This document shows positions 52,510 to 61,402 of a stretch of 64,000 nt of DNA, one piece after another; position 1 is the stretch's first letter; the number at the start of each line of letters is the position of its first letter. The notes beneath the pieces were generated by a model, which did no database searches, was not told where the DNA came from, and was given only the letters and a program-made list of their open reading frames with translations. Source of the stretch: Kordia zhangzhouensis (GTDB lineage: Bacteria > Bacteroidota > Bacteroidia > Flavobacteriales > Flavobacteriaceae); NCBI RefSeq assembly GCF_001005305.1, contig NZ_LBMH01000002.1, positions 1-64,000 on the forward strand. Reading direction: 5' to 3'. The position numbers and the translations under genes were made by a program.

Positions 52510-52935
52510 TTATTCTAAAAAATAGTGCTGCTCATTGGATGTTAACAATCGGCAGTGCTGTTTTTTTCCCATCAATTGATATCTGTATTTAGCAATCACT
52601 TTGTATCCTGTATCTGTAATGAATTTTGGAAGCCAACGAAGGTATTGAGCATATCGATACGGTCCTTGTATATATTTAGCAATAGCAAAAATAGCGGCTG
52701 ATTTTTTAAAAAATACTCCATTCTCAATACAAATAATTGTTTCTGGTGTTGAGGTGTAATTATATTTTTGCAATAATTGTTTTCCAATTTCAGATTGAAA
52801 AGATACAAAACGTAAAGTTGACAAAGGTTTTTTATCCAAGATAAATTGGACACTTGCATCACAAAAACCACAAATTCCATCATACATTACAATTGTGTAT
52901 TGAACTATCAATTCATCCATGTAATTAGTTTCCAT
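52510..52935 (-). CDS. DCC-family thiol-disulfide oxidoreductase (DUF393)
   Basis: The 141-residue protein has the family motif DGICGFCDASVQFIL (CxxC at about residues 22-25) and the later LRFVSFQSEIGKQLL and LRWLPKFITDTGYKVIAKYR segments. DCC proteins are thioredoxin-like, with redox roles that are poorly defined. The ATG at 52935 overlaps the permease stop by 11 bp; an ATG at 52920 avoids the overlap and is an equally good start. It is last in the leftward ABC transporter series. Confidence 0.85.
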   Translation of the reverse strand: METNYMDELIVQYTIVMYDGICGFCDASVQFILDKKPLSTLRFVSFQSEIGKQLLQKYNYTSTPETIICIENGVFFKKSAAIFAIAKYIQGPYRYAQYLRWLPKFITDTGYKVIAKYRYQLMGKKQHCRLLTSNEQHYFLE

Positions 52936-54466
52936 AACGAATCTTTTTTAGGGAATAAGACATACAAAATAATACTACGGACAACAAAATCATCATAAGC
53001 GTATACGAAACTGAATTGTGCAATGCTCCAAAATAATCTGTTAAAGTCACTAAATTGATATTACTATAGATTAAAAAGAAAAAGACAATTTCAAATAGTT
53101 TTTTAGATTTTGTGAGTGTTCCAAAGAATACCGAAAGCAAAATGATAAAAATTGCTCCCAATACAATATTTACAATTGTATGAAAGTCCAGTTCTACTAA
53201 ATAACATACCAATAATGGCATTGCAATAAGTAAAGCAATACAAACCCCTGCCAAAATTCGTGATACAAATAGTCGCTGTAACGGTTTATAGGATGAAGCT
53301 GTGAAATAATACGTGCGAAACGAAATATCTTTGGTAACTAAATCTGACCAGACTCCTACTTGTAAGAACCATACCAAAGGTAATATATAGTAATGTGCAA
53401 ATTTGAGTGGTACAAAAATCATAGCAAACATCAAACAAAAGCTAATACCAATCAACCATTTGGGACTTTTTCGAACGAGCATGACGATTTCTGCTCCAAT
53501 CAATGGAGATACGTGCGAGGAAAATTCTGGAGTAATTGCTAGATTACTGAGTTGAAAACCTGCACTATTTTGTGTTTGTAAGCTTACTTTTTTTGAAGAA
53601 AGAACCAATTTTTCTTTGATATTGAATCTATGAAATACAACCGAAACTAAAAATGTTGCCAGCATCGCTATTATAATCCACAACAACCGATTCCACACAT
53701 AGTTTTGCGAAAAAGAAATACGTTCTACGGTGATAACTTTGTCAAGATCTCTTCCTCCAGAAACAAAGCCTATTATTAGTTTTGTAGATTCTGATGGGTG
53801 TTGCTGTTGAATTTGCTCTGTTACGATTGCAATGGGCTCTTGAATTCCAAACATGTCAAAAGTTGCGTTCTTTTCTGTAGAAAACCCAAATAACGATACA
53901 AAGTATATGATAAGAAATATTCCGTATTGTACAAATCGTTTTTTAGGAAATAGTACTTCTAACGCAAGTGATAAAGCCGAAACTACAAACAATGTAGGTA
54001 CGGTAATCAAAAGTAGTGGAAGCACAAAGTCTAGCAGTTGTAATGTGTATTGACTTCCAAAAACAAAGAGTAATACAATTCCAGCCAACAATACAACACC
54101 AAGAATAGTTATCAATATACATAGATTGCTTATGAGCTTAGAAAATAGATAACTACTATTGGATATTTGAGTCGTTCCAATAATGTGACCAATACGTGTT
54201 TCTATATCTTTTTGAATGCTTCCATTGATGAGGAAAAAACCTGCTAACGATAAAAATGTACTTGCCATTACTGCTATAACCAATCCTATCCAAACACTGT
54301 TGTAATCGCCTGTAAACGCACCCAAACGTATAGTTGAATAAGTAGCTTTTGGCGATGGTACTAAACTTAAGGCTACATATACACTAATGGCTACTGTAAT
54401 GAGAAACGAATAGCTTCGCACGTATTGTAGATAGTTTCCTTTGATGATATTGATGAATGAACGCAT
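52925..54466 (-). CDS. ABC transporter permease (ABC-2 type)
   Basis: The 513-residue integral membrane protein has about 12 helices, for example FLITVAISVYVALSLVPSP near the start and FEIVFFFLIYSNINLVTLTD late. A soluble extracytoplasmic segment lies around residues 200-250. The QKDIETRIGHIIGTTQISNS segment resembles the coupling region of ABC-2 type permeases. It forms the channel for the ATPase encoded 4 bp upstream. The substrate is unknown; control by a PadR gene upstream is typical of drug or peptide exporters and envelope-stress systems (inference). Confidence 0.8.
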   Translation of the reverse strand: MRSFINIIKGNYLQYVRSYSFLITVAISVYVALSLVPSPKATYSTIRLGAFTGDYNSVWIGLVIAVMASTFLSLAGFFLINGSIQKDIETRIGHIIGTTQISNSSYLFSKLISNLCILITILGVVLLAGIVLLFVFGSQYTLQLLDFVLPLLLITVPTLFVVSALSLALEVLFPKKRFVQYGIFLIIYFVSLFGFSTEKNATFDMFGIQEPIAIVTEQIQQQHPSESTKLIIGFVSGGRDLDKVITVERISFSQNYVWNRLLWIIIAMLATFLVSVVFHRFNIKEKLVLSSKKVSLQTQNSAGFQLSNLAITPEFSSHVSPLIGAEIVMLVRKSPKWLIGISFCLMFAMIFVPLKFAHYYILPLVWFLQVGVWSDLVTKDISFRTYYFTASSYKPLQRLFVSRILAGVCIALLIAMPLLVCYLVELDFHTIVNIVLGAIFIILLSVFFGTLTKSKKLFEIVFFFLIYSNINLVTLTDYFGALHNSVSYTLMMILLSVVLFCMSYSLKKIRYGN

Positions 54467-54470
54467 GCGA

Positions 54471-55331
54471 CTAATTTTTTGTTAAATAGATATAAGCATC
54501 TTCAAGTGTGACGGCCACAGGTTGTGCATCTACATGTGGCGTTTCAGATAGATATCGCACTCTAAAGTTATCTTGTAAGCGATACGAACTTACCACGGTA
54601 TGGTATTTTTTGAAGTTTTGAATATTTGAACGATTAACAGTCGTTTCAAATACTTTCCCTTTGGCAAGTTCAATGATGTCTTCTTGCGAATTTTTAGCAA
54701 TCAAATTTCCATCTTTCATAATTGCCACCTCATCAGCAATACTTTGAATGTCTGAAACAATGTGTGACGATAGAATGATGATACGCTCACTTGCCAAATC
54801 GGAGATAAGATCACGAAAACGCAAACGTTCTTCAGGATCCAATCCAACCGTTGGCTCATCAAATATGATTACTTTTGGGTCATTGAGCAACGCTTGTGCA
54901 ATTCCAATCCGTTGAATCATTCCGCCCGAATAGGTTCCAAGATGTTTGTTGGCAACTTCAATTAGGTTTAGTTCTACAAGCAGTTTTTCAATACGCTCAT
55001 ATAATCCATTTCCTCCAACGCCTTTCATAGCAGCGATATACGACAAAAACTCAAAAGCATTCAAATTTGGATATACGCCAAAATCTTGCGGAAGGTATCC
55101 TAATATTCTACGAATGTAGTTTGGTGATTTTACGATATCATTCCCGTTTAACGAAATGGTTCCTGAAGTTGGCTTGCTAATGGATGAAATCATTTTGATT
55201 AAGGTTGATTTTCCTGCGCCATTTGGGCCAAGCAAACCTAAAATTCCTGAAGAGATGTGGATGCTATAATCGCTAACTCCGTATTTTTTTGAACTGTATT
55301 TTTTTGAAACATTCGTCACTGCTAATTCCAT
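54471..55331 (-). CDS. ABC transporter ATP-binding protein
   Basis: The 286-residue protein has Walker A GPNGAGKSTLIKMI near residue 35, LPQDFGVYPNLNAFEFLSYI (Q-loop), signature YSGGMIQRIGIAQ, Walker B VIIFDEPTVGLDPEERLRF and switch His SSHIVSDIQ. The C-terminal extension (about 225-286) is typical of ABC-2 exporters of the CcmA/DrrA group. It is cytoplasmic and powers the permease whose gene starts 4 bp downstream. There is a 54-bp gap from the GLPGLI gene. Confidence 0.93.
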   Translation of the reverse strand: MELAVTNVSKKYSSKKYGVSDYSIHISSGILGLLGPNGAGKSTLIKMISSISKPTSGTISLNGNDIVKSPNYIRRILGYLPQDFGVYPNLNAFEFLSYIAAMKGVGGNGLYERIEKLLVELNLIEVANKHLGTYSGGMIQRIGIAQALLNDPKVIIFDEPTVGLDPEERLRFRDLISDLASERIIILSSHIVSDIQSIADEVAIMKDGNLIAKNSQEDIIELAKGKVFETTVNRSNIQNFKKYHTVVSSYRLQDNFRVRYLSETPHVDAQPVAVTLEDAYIYLTKN

Positions 55332-55385
55332 AATTCATAAGGTAAAGGTGAATATTCTATTGTATGCTAAGTAGGTTTATATAAT

Positions 55386-56114
55386 CTATCTTCCGTTTGC
55401 AATCATGCGTTGAAAGTTTTCTTTTTTTGCAAATACTTCTTCCAGACTGATAGATTTGTTTTCGCTTATTTTTCCTTTTACTTCGGCTAATTTTTTTTCA
55501 AACATATCTACTGATTCGTATCCAATGCTATTTGCCATTACTGATTCAAAGTGACTGTTAGATTCTAGTACTAATCCTGGTAATCCGTAAAAAACGTATG
55601 GTCCTCCATTTACTGAAATTTCTGGTGCAAACCATGCATATACTTTTGGATTTCCTTTTAAGTGTGCTTTTTTACACTGGTATCCATTAATTTCCTTTTG
55701 TTCATTAGTGATTGTCCACTCGATGTCGTTCACATTTCCTGTAAAGTTGATTTTGGAACCCATGAATACTTCTTTTCCAAAGAGTTTTCCTTCTGTAGTA
55801 CGATATGCGAAATAGGTATATCCTGTTGTTTTTAAGTTTTCTACTTCTGTAATTGAATCAATTATATATATAGATTCTTTTGTTTTTACATTTTGGTAAA
55901 AACTACTATGAATTTTGTAGGCTTCCATTTTTGCCATTACGTCTGAGAATTCAGACGGATCTTGAATTTGCTTTTTTAATAAATCTACTAAGAAGTCAGA
56001 AACGCAACTACTTGTATAACTTACTTTTACGATGTTCTTGTCTTTAGTTTGTGCGTTCACATTCAATGTAATACTTACAAAAAGAATTGCTGCTAAAATT
56101 TTGATAGTTTTCAT
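55386..56114 (-). CDS. GLPGLI family protein
   Basis: The 242-residue protein has a signal peptide (ITLNVNAQ) and the name-giving motif YGLPGLVLES near residue 178, with AWFAPEISVNGGPYVFY before it. The family is confined mainly to Bacteroidota. It is exported, of unknown function, and usually encoded beside CarboxypepD_reg outer-membrane proteins, as here (35 bp after that gene). It may act with it at the envelope. Confidence 0.9.
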   Translation of the reverse strand: MKTIKILAAILFVSITLNVNAQTKDKNIVKVSYTSSCVSDFLVDLLKKQIQDPSEFSDVMAKMEAYKIHSSFYQNVKTKESIYIIDSITEVENLKTTGYTYFAYRTTEGKLFGKEVFMGSKINFTGNVNDIEWTITNEQKEINGYQCKKAHLKGNPKVYAWFAPEISVNGGPYVFYGLPGLVLESNSHFESVMANSIGYESVDMFEKKLAEVKGKISENKSISLEEVFAKKENFQRMIANGR

Positions 56115-56149
56115 GATACTGGTATTTAAAAGTTTATAAAATGTGTTGG

Positions 56150-58762
56150 TTAAAGTTTGAATTTAATCCCTCCAATAATGTAATTGAGTGATTGATTGTT
56201 AATAATTGTATTGGTAATTCCGTTGGTAATGATAAACTGTGAGTTGTACGCATCGTTCTCAAAAAACGAAAGCAATTCACCAATATGCCTAGCTTCCATA
56301 CTGAATGTTATTTTGTTGTACGTGTATGATAAACCAAGGTTTAAGTTTTTTCTGGTATAGGTAATTCCGTTGATACGATTGTTGTCATATAAAAAGGAGA
56401 CATTTCCTCTCCATGCTTTATTTTTGAGTAACACTGCCGCACTATTTCGTGTGTATACTGCTTCATAGGTTGTATTGGCAACTTCATCACTGTTGAACGA
56501 TACTTCAGACGTCACACGAAAATTTAAGAGTTTGTCCGTAATTGTTTCTATTGTAAGTGTTGGTTCAATCGTTTGGGTCGTGACTTCTGTATTAAATTGA
56601 TTGATGATTGCTGGATATTGTGTACTTGTATACGTTGCTGATAGTGTCACTTTTGTTGGATATGAAAGTGGCGCTACCGTTTTTGCATAATACGAGTTTA
56701 CTTTAAACGTACTTGATTCCTCCGCCATAAAAAGCTCGAATGTTGAAATTCCGTTTTCCTGCCCTAAAAAGTTTTTACGTAATACGTTTTTATTTTTTTC
56801 AAAAGAAGTACTGACAGCAAAGGCTTCTCCATCAAAAATGTTGGTATAATCGTAACTTGCCTTTATATAGCTAGAAGTATTGTAGTTTGCAGGAAATGTC
56901 AAATCTCCATTCCAAATACTGTTAAACGGTTGAATCGTTGTGATTCCTGTTAATAGTTCGTTGAATGTACGTGTTCTTTCATATTTGATATGATAACGAT
57001 TTACACGATCTTCATAACTTATGGACGCTTTTGTTGGAATGAACACATCTTTTTGTTCAATATTATCTGTCACAATTCGGTTGGTGAATGGATTGACACC
57101 AATCATAACATTATAATCCAATCCTTTTACAACTCCGTCACCTTCTACTGTAAGATTTACAAAAAACTCGTCACGTTCTCTTCTGAGTAACTTCGCATTG
57201 GTCAACTCGCGATCTTTCAATTCATCTTGTGTCGCCACATAGCGCGTTGATAACTTAGGAATAAATTTATCAGAGACCTTATATTTTAAAGCTAAACTTG
57301 CTTGCGCCTCATTTTTGTCAAAACGATACGCTTGTGCTTCATTGGTCATATTTATTGCATCACGAATAGTAAAGTCATTCAACAAGGTATTGCCTTCACT
57401 GTAGTAAGTTCCTTTAGTTTCAAGGATAAGTTTCTTTTGTAGTTTTGAAGTAAATAATAATTGATGGTATTGTGAAAAGATGTTGTTATTGTTATTGGAT
57501 ACCGTTGTATTTACACCCTCAGGATTTCCGTTGTCAAACAGTTGGTTTTCTACAAAACTATTATTCTTCGCATTTACATAATCAATATTGATATTATACG
57601 TAAGAATTGATTTATTGGTAAGCTTGTAGGCTAATGATGCCGCACCCAAGAATGAATGTGTTTTAGCTCCCATTTTTTCAATACTACTTAACAGCGATAC
57701 ATTGTCCAACGTGCTTACGTCTTGTACTACACTGTTGATTCTGTCTGGCGTAAAATAATACAACACCGCAGATGTTTTTAAACGTTGTGTCTGATTGCGA
57801 AGCGTCAAATTTGTACTGCTAAAGAAGTCTTTTTGTAAGTTTTCATTGGTTGCGAATAAGTCTCCTAATGTGTGTTCTTGGTACTCAGAAATTGGCAAGC
57901 CCGTTTTGAAAATATTTTTGATTTCTCGAGCGCTGATTGTAGTTTTTCCGATATTATTAGTGTTGTTGGTAAAGAAAGCGTTCAAGTTTTCAGAAAACAT
58001 AAATCCTTTCGCACGTAATTCATACTTGTCTTGATATCCTGCTTTGGCTTCTAGCGAACCGTTCAAGATACTTGATTGTGATTCTTTCAAATCAATATTT
58101 AAGACACTTTCTTCTGTTTCGTCAAAATCGAGAGTAAACTCATCATTATAATTATTGATTACACTAATATCTTTAATAATCTTTTTCTCAATACTTTCGA
58201 GTGCGATATTGTTTTGGTTTTCAAACGATGGTTTTTTGTTTACAAGAATCTTATCGATATTTTTTCCTTTATAAATAATCGTTCCATCGTCCGTTAAACG
58301 AAAGTTTGGAATTTTACTAAGAATGTCCTTCAAATTATCATCTTCGTATAGCTTTAGCTTTTCCAAATCCAAACGAACTGTGTCTTTTACTTCATTGCTA
58401 GAAATAATTACAACTTGATCTAATGAATCCGTGTTATCTTCTAAAATGATATCTAGATGGATAATTTCTTGAGAAAGATTTAGCGAAGAGACTTCTTTTT
58501 GTTGTTTTACATAGGCAATATGTGTAATCTCAATCATATCTGTTGAAACGATTTCGCTTTCCATAGAAAACATTCCTAGCGCATCTGTCACTGTATATTT
58601 TTTGATGTTTTTTGACGCATCATACACTACAATTGCAGCACCTTCTACCGCAAGTCCTTGCATATCGCTCACTTTTCCTTGAAGAGTCTTTGTTTGTGCT
58701 ATCCCCATAGCCGACAAGAAGAAGCTGATAAGTATTGTAATATGTGTTATTTGACGTGACAT
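56150..58762 (-). CDS. CarboxypepD_reg-domain TonB-type outer-membrane protein
   Basis: The 870-residue protein has a signal peptide (ending MGIAQ). A carboxypeptidase-regulatory beta domain spans about residues 24-110 (TLQGKVSDMQGLAVEGAAIV), then a plug-like segment (RLDLEKLKLYEDDNLKDILS; IIYKGKNIDKILVNKKPSFE), then a long beta-barrel of alternating strands. It lacks a canonical TonB box and SusD partner, so it belongs with the outer-membrane beta-barrel proteins that travel with GLPGLI genes. The cargo is unknown. The upstream gap holds a 21-bp near-copy of a dyad found at the padR promoter. Confidence 0.85.
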   Translation of the reverse strand: MSRQITHITILISFFLSAMGIAQTKTLQGKVSDMQGLAVEGAAIVVYDASKNIKKYTVTDALGMFSMESEIVSTDMIEITHIAYVKQQKEVSSLNLSQEIIHLDIILEDNTDSLDQVVIISSNEVKDTVRLDLEKLKLYEDDNLKDILSKIPNFRLTDDGTIIYKGKNIDKILVNKKPSFENQNNIALESIEKKIIKDISVINNYNDEFTLDFDETEESVLNIDLKESQSSILNGSLEAKAGYQDKYELRAKGFMFSENLNAFFTNNTNNIGKTTISAREIKNIFKTGLPISEYQEHTLGDLFATNENLQKDFFSSTNLTLRNQTQRLKTSAVLYYFTPDRINSVVQDVSTLDNVSLLSSIEKMGAKTHSFLGAASLAYKLTNKSILTYNINIDYVNAKNNSFVENQLFDNGNPEGVNTTVSNNNNNIFSQYHQLLFTSKLQKKLILETKGTYYSEGNTLLNDFTIRDAINMTNEAQAYRFDKNEAQASLALKYKVSDKFIPKLSTRYVATQDELKDRELTNAKLLRRERDEFFVNLTVEGDGVVKGLDYNVMIGVNPFTNRIVTDNIEQKDVFIPTKASISYEDRVNRYHIKYERTRTFNELLTGITTIQPFNSIWNGDLTFPANYNTSSYIKASYDYTNIFDGEAFAVSTSFEKNKNVLRKNFLGQENGISTFELFMAEESSTFKVNSYYAKTVAPLSYPTKVTLSATYTSTQYPAIINQFNTEVTTQTIEPTLTIETITDKLLNFRVTSEVSFNSDEVANTTYEAVYTRNSAAVLLKNKAWRGNVSFLYDNNRINGITYTRKNLNLGLSYTYNKITFSMEARHIGELLSFFENDAYNSQFIITNGITNTIINNQSLNYIIGGIKFKL

Positions 58763-58800
58763 TTTCTTTGTTTTTTGAACAATGTATTAAACTATACTAC

Positions 58801-58821
58801 TTACATTGTAATACTATGTAT
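58801..58821. promoter_or_regulatory. Candidate PadR operator upstream of the outer-membrane gene
   Basis: A 21-bp site with the dyad TACAT-N9-ATGTA. It matches the site at 59764-59784 at 19 of 21 positions when one is read on the opposite strand. A half-copy (ACAATGTATTA) lies at 58778-58788. Confidence 0.6.
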
Positions 58822-58835
58822 TAATTCAAATTTTT

Positions 58836-59414
58836 TTATTTTTTTCGAGTCATTTTGAGTCCGAGCGTTAGTAAAATATATAATAAAAGTGCGCTAAGGA
58901 GCATAATTGGAATAAACATATCTCCTAGAACTTCCATCACTTCTGTATCGGTAGTTTTTAAGGTTCCTAACGCAACAAAACTTCCATTTTTAATAAACAA
59001 CCCTGTATTTTCAGGATTTATAATTTTGAAGATCATTAACACTCCAAAACTGAACAAGCATAAATATAAGATGGCAAAAATCGAATATTTGATTCCACTT
59101 TTTAAATTCAGAAAGATCGCTTGAAAAATATGTTTCGGATTGAAGGTTGTTGTTGCTTGCTTTAGTTTTTTCTCTGCTACTAATGGTTTCAAAACAACTT
59201 CTGGATCGCCCAAACCTTGCGTGATTTTTAACAGTTTATCTACTTCATCATCACCTTCTATATTCTGTAAACCTTCATAAATATGGCTATTAAATTCCAT
59301 CAACACATCTTGCTTATCCGCTTCAGATAGTACTGAGATTGTTCTACGAATTCTTCTAAAATAACTATCGTATATTTTTTGAGCTGATTTATTTTCGAAT
59401 GCTATTTGCTTCAT
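58836..59414 (-). CDS. HAAS-like membrane protein paired with PadR
   Basis: The 192-residue protein has an N-terminal helical domain of the HAAS/DUF1700 kind (YFRRIRRTISVLSEADKQDV, then VDKLLKITQGLGDPEVVLKP), ending in two membrane segments (YSIFAILYLCLFSFGVLMIF and MFIPIMLLSALLLYILLTLG). Such proteins commonly sit beside PadR genes and are thought to sense or transmit envelope state. It overlaps padR by 4 bp (ATGA), so the two are coupled. The PadR partner may be controlled by it (inference). Confidence 0.75.
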   Translation of the reverse strand: MKQIAFENKSAQKIYDSYFRRIRRTISVLSEADKQDVLMEFNSHIYEGLQNIEGDDEVDKLLKITQGLGDPEVVLKPLVAEKKLKQATTTFNPKHIFQAIFLNLKSGIKYSIFAILYLCLFSFGVLMIFKIINPENTGLFIKNGSFVALGTLKTTDTEVMEVLGDMFIPIMLLSALLLYILLTLGLKMTRKK

Positions 59415-59746
59415 TTTGTTAACTTTTGAATAGCGGTTTCTAATCCATCCCAGTAGGTGCGCATTTCTGCAAGTGTACTGATTCCAACATTGGTTAATTG
59501 GTAATATTTTCTTGGAATTCCAGATTCTTGTTCAACCCATTTGGAAGTAACCAATCCTTCTTTTTTTAATCGATTCATCAATGGATACAATGTTCCTTCG
59601 GCAATTTCGATTGTGGTATATTTTCGCACTTGCTCAATGAGCTCGTACCCATAAAACTCATTATCTTTTAAGATATTTAAGAGTATAAATGCTAAGGTTC
59701 CTTTCTTAACCTGCGATTGCCACTTTTGAACAAATTCAGAATTCAT
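59411..59746 (-). CDS. PadR-family transcriptional regulator
   Basis: The 111-residue winged-helix protein has KKGTLAFILLNILKDNEFYG, YELIEQVRKYTTIEIAEGTL, YPLMNRLKKEGLVTSKWVEQ and GIPRKYYQLTNVGISTLAEM, the standard PadR_N features. It represses genes by binding dyads of the ATGT/ACAT type. Its own promoter has a consensus -7 element (TATATTTG, 59758-59751) only 4 bp before the ATG, so the mRNA would be nearly leaderless. The candidate operator overlaps the spacer and -33 region. Downstream it is coupled to the HAAS-like gene. Confidence 0.9.
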   Translation of the reverse strand: MNSEFVQKWQSQVKKGTLAFILLNILKDNEFYGYELIEQVRKYTTIEIAEGTLYPLMNRLKKEGLVTSKWVEQESGIPRKYYQLTNVGISTLAEMRTYWDGLETAIQKLTK

Positions 59747-59750
59747 AGTT

Positions 59751-59784
59751 CAAATATATACAAAATACATAGCAATACAATGTA
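59751..59784 (-). promoter_or_regulatory. padR promoter with overlapping operator dyad
   Basis: On the minus strand ATTG, a 19-bp spacer and TATATTTG (59758-59751) form the promoter. The 21-bp dyad site (59764-59784) occupies the spacer and -33 element, as expected for autorepression. Confidence 0.6.
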
Positions 59785-59798
59785 CTTTGTGAAATTTT

Positions 59799-60713
59799 TT
59801 AACTATATACTATTTTAGTTGATGATGCTTTGCTTTTAGTTGTTTCTTCTTGTAAGGAAGGCTTCCATTTAAAATAATGACCAAAAGCGATTATATTTAA
59901 GAGCATCATTAATACTGCAAATATGTAGAACTGCATAAAAATTCCAATTCCTGCGTGTAGCATAAGTACTAAAACTAAAGTTACTTTTCTCGTTTGCTTA
60001 CTATAGATTAAGATTGGATATAACAATTCAAGAATTACTGTACCCCAAGCTAGTATTTTAAAGATAATCGGGTACGCCACCATCGCAGTTGAACCATCTG
60101 CAATAGTACTTGAAGTATAGGTGTTGATTACCATCCATATTGCATTGCCGTCCAACCAATCAGTTCCTAATAGTTTTCCAATTCCTGCAAAAAAATACAC
60201 TAAACATAGGTGTAATTGTAAAAAGCGAATAGCAAAACTGTATAAGGCACCTCGGTGTTCTTTTTTAAATAAATAGCCTGCACAAATAAGAATATTCATG
60301 AATAACATGAACGACACAAAATAGTCAGCCCCATACGAAAATAGATATGTTGAGTTGACAAACATAAAGTGAATAAACCAACTTAGCACCGCAAATACTG
60401 GTCGTTTAAAATTAAACCACAAGCATGCTAAACTTAGCATATACATTGCTAAGAAAATCAAAAATGTAGCGTTATACGAAATTCCTACATAGCCAAAAAT
60501 ATCAGCAAACCATCCTAATACTGGTTGGTACCAAAAGATATAGCGTTCATTGACAGCTTGTTGTAAAATTCCTTGTTCACCAAAAATATAAAACAAATCA
60601 GGAACAATAAATAATACATTAATAGCCGAAAATAAAGCAATTGCTTTGATAGCCCACTCTTTTTTTAGGGTTTTGGTTTTACCAAATACAAATATGTCGA
60701 TTGTTTTTTTCAT
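59799..60713 (-). CDS. HTTM-domain membrane protein (SdpB-like)
   Basis: The 304-residue protein has about eight membrane helices and the HTTM signature FLQLHLCLVYFFAGIGKLLG followed by TDWLDGNAIWMVINTY around residues 165-200. HTTM proteins include SdpB of the Bacillus sporulation-delaying peptide system and the membrane part of vitamin K-dependent carboxylases. It starts 7 bp after the preceding gene's stop, so they are in one operon, and a small secreted peptide gene heads that operon. A role in maturing that peptide is plausible but not shown. Confidence 0.82.
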   Translation of the reverse strand: MKKTIDIFVFGKTKTLKKEWAIKAIALFSAINVLFIVPDLFYIFGEQGILQQAVNERYIFWYQPVLGWFADIFGYVGISYNATFLIFLAMYMLSLACLWFNFKRPVFAVLSWFIHFMFVNSTYLFSYGADYFVSFMLFMNILICAGYLFKKEHRGALYSFAIRFLQLHLCLVYFFAGIGKLLGTDWLDGNAIWMVINTYTSSTIADGSTAMVAYPIIFKILAWGTVILELLYPILIYSKQTRKVTLVLVLMLHAGIGIFMQFYIFAVLMMLLNIIAFGHYFKWKPSLQEETTKSKASSTKIVYS

Positions 60714-60720
60714 GGTTCTA

Positions 60721-61314
60721 TTAGTTTTGAATCGTAGTAGCTTGCATTGCCAACTCTTTATTTTTGGTTGTTGAAAATCCTAATATTTCCTTATACATTA
60801 CTTTTGCACCTTCTTTTTGAGCATTTTCTAATGTATTAAAACGAAATAAATCAAGGTAAATATCTATTTGATCTACTTCTGGGTGATTATTGAATAATGA
60901 CGATGAAATTGATTTGAGAATAATTTCTCGTTCTTCAATATCAAAAATATTTGAGTTGAAATGTAAGTTTGCCGATCTAAATTTTAACTTGGATTCTGGA
61001 GATTTGAACGGAAGCTTAATCTGCTTTCCATCTGCCATAAAACGCATACTTACTTTTACAGGCGAGATATTTGGTGAGAAAAATGAATAGCCTCTATTTG
61101 TTCCTGTATACTTTGCATAAAAAAAGATAGCATCTGTTACAGGTTTTGGTGTTTCAAAATACGAAGCACTATTGGCTACAAATTTTCCAAAAGGATTCAA
61201 GTTTTCTTGATTTTCTTCTGACTGAAATGTAGAAAAGCTTGCAAAACCAATAATAATCATACATAGTAAGTGAATTACTAAATAACCTATTAATATATTT
61301 TTTAAAACTTTCAT
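60721..61314 (-). CDS. Membrane-anchored protein, possibly SdpA/DUF5819-like
   Basis: The 197-residue protein has one N-terminal membrane helix (YLVIHLLCMIIIGFASFSTF) and an extracytoplasmic domain with YTGTNRGYSFFSPNISPVKV near residue 70. The aromatic-F-F/A-P-N pattern recalls proteins encoded beside HTTM genes (SdpA or DUF5819), but the match is by eye and weak. The rest is acidic/basic mixed with no catalytic motif seen. It lies between the secreted peptide gene and the HTTM gene, in the order peptide, this protein, HTTM. Confidence 0.55.
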   Translation of the reverse strand: MKVLKNILIGYLVIHLLCMIIIGFASFSTFQSEENQENLNPFGKFVANSASYFETPKPVTDAIFFYAKYTGTNRGYSFFSPNISPVKVSMRFMADGKQIKLPFKSPESKLKFRSANLHFNSNIFDIEEREIILKSISSSLFNNHPEVDQIDIYLDLFRFNTLENAQKEGAKVMYKEILGFSTTKNKELAMQATTIQN

Positions 61315-61360
61315 GATGGTATACTTTTTTACATTTGATGAGTAGATATAAAATGAAAAA

Positions 61361-61384
61361 GAAAAGGCCTATAAAGACCCTTTC
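61361..61384 (-). terminator. Attenuator-like hairpin after the secreted peptide gene
   Basis: Read leftward, GAAAGGGTC and GGCCTTTTC pair fully (two G-U pairs in RNA) around TTTATA, then TTTTTC follows. It lies 18 bp after the peptide stop and before the two downstream genes, so it could give high peptide mRNA with partial read-through. Confidence 0.65.
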
Positions 61385-61402
61385 TTTTTTCAAGACTATA
61401 TA

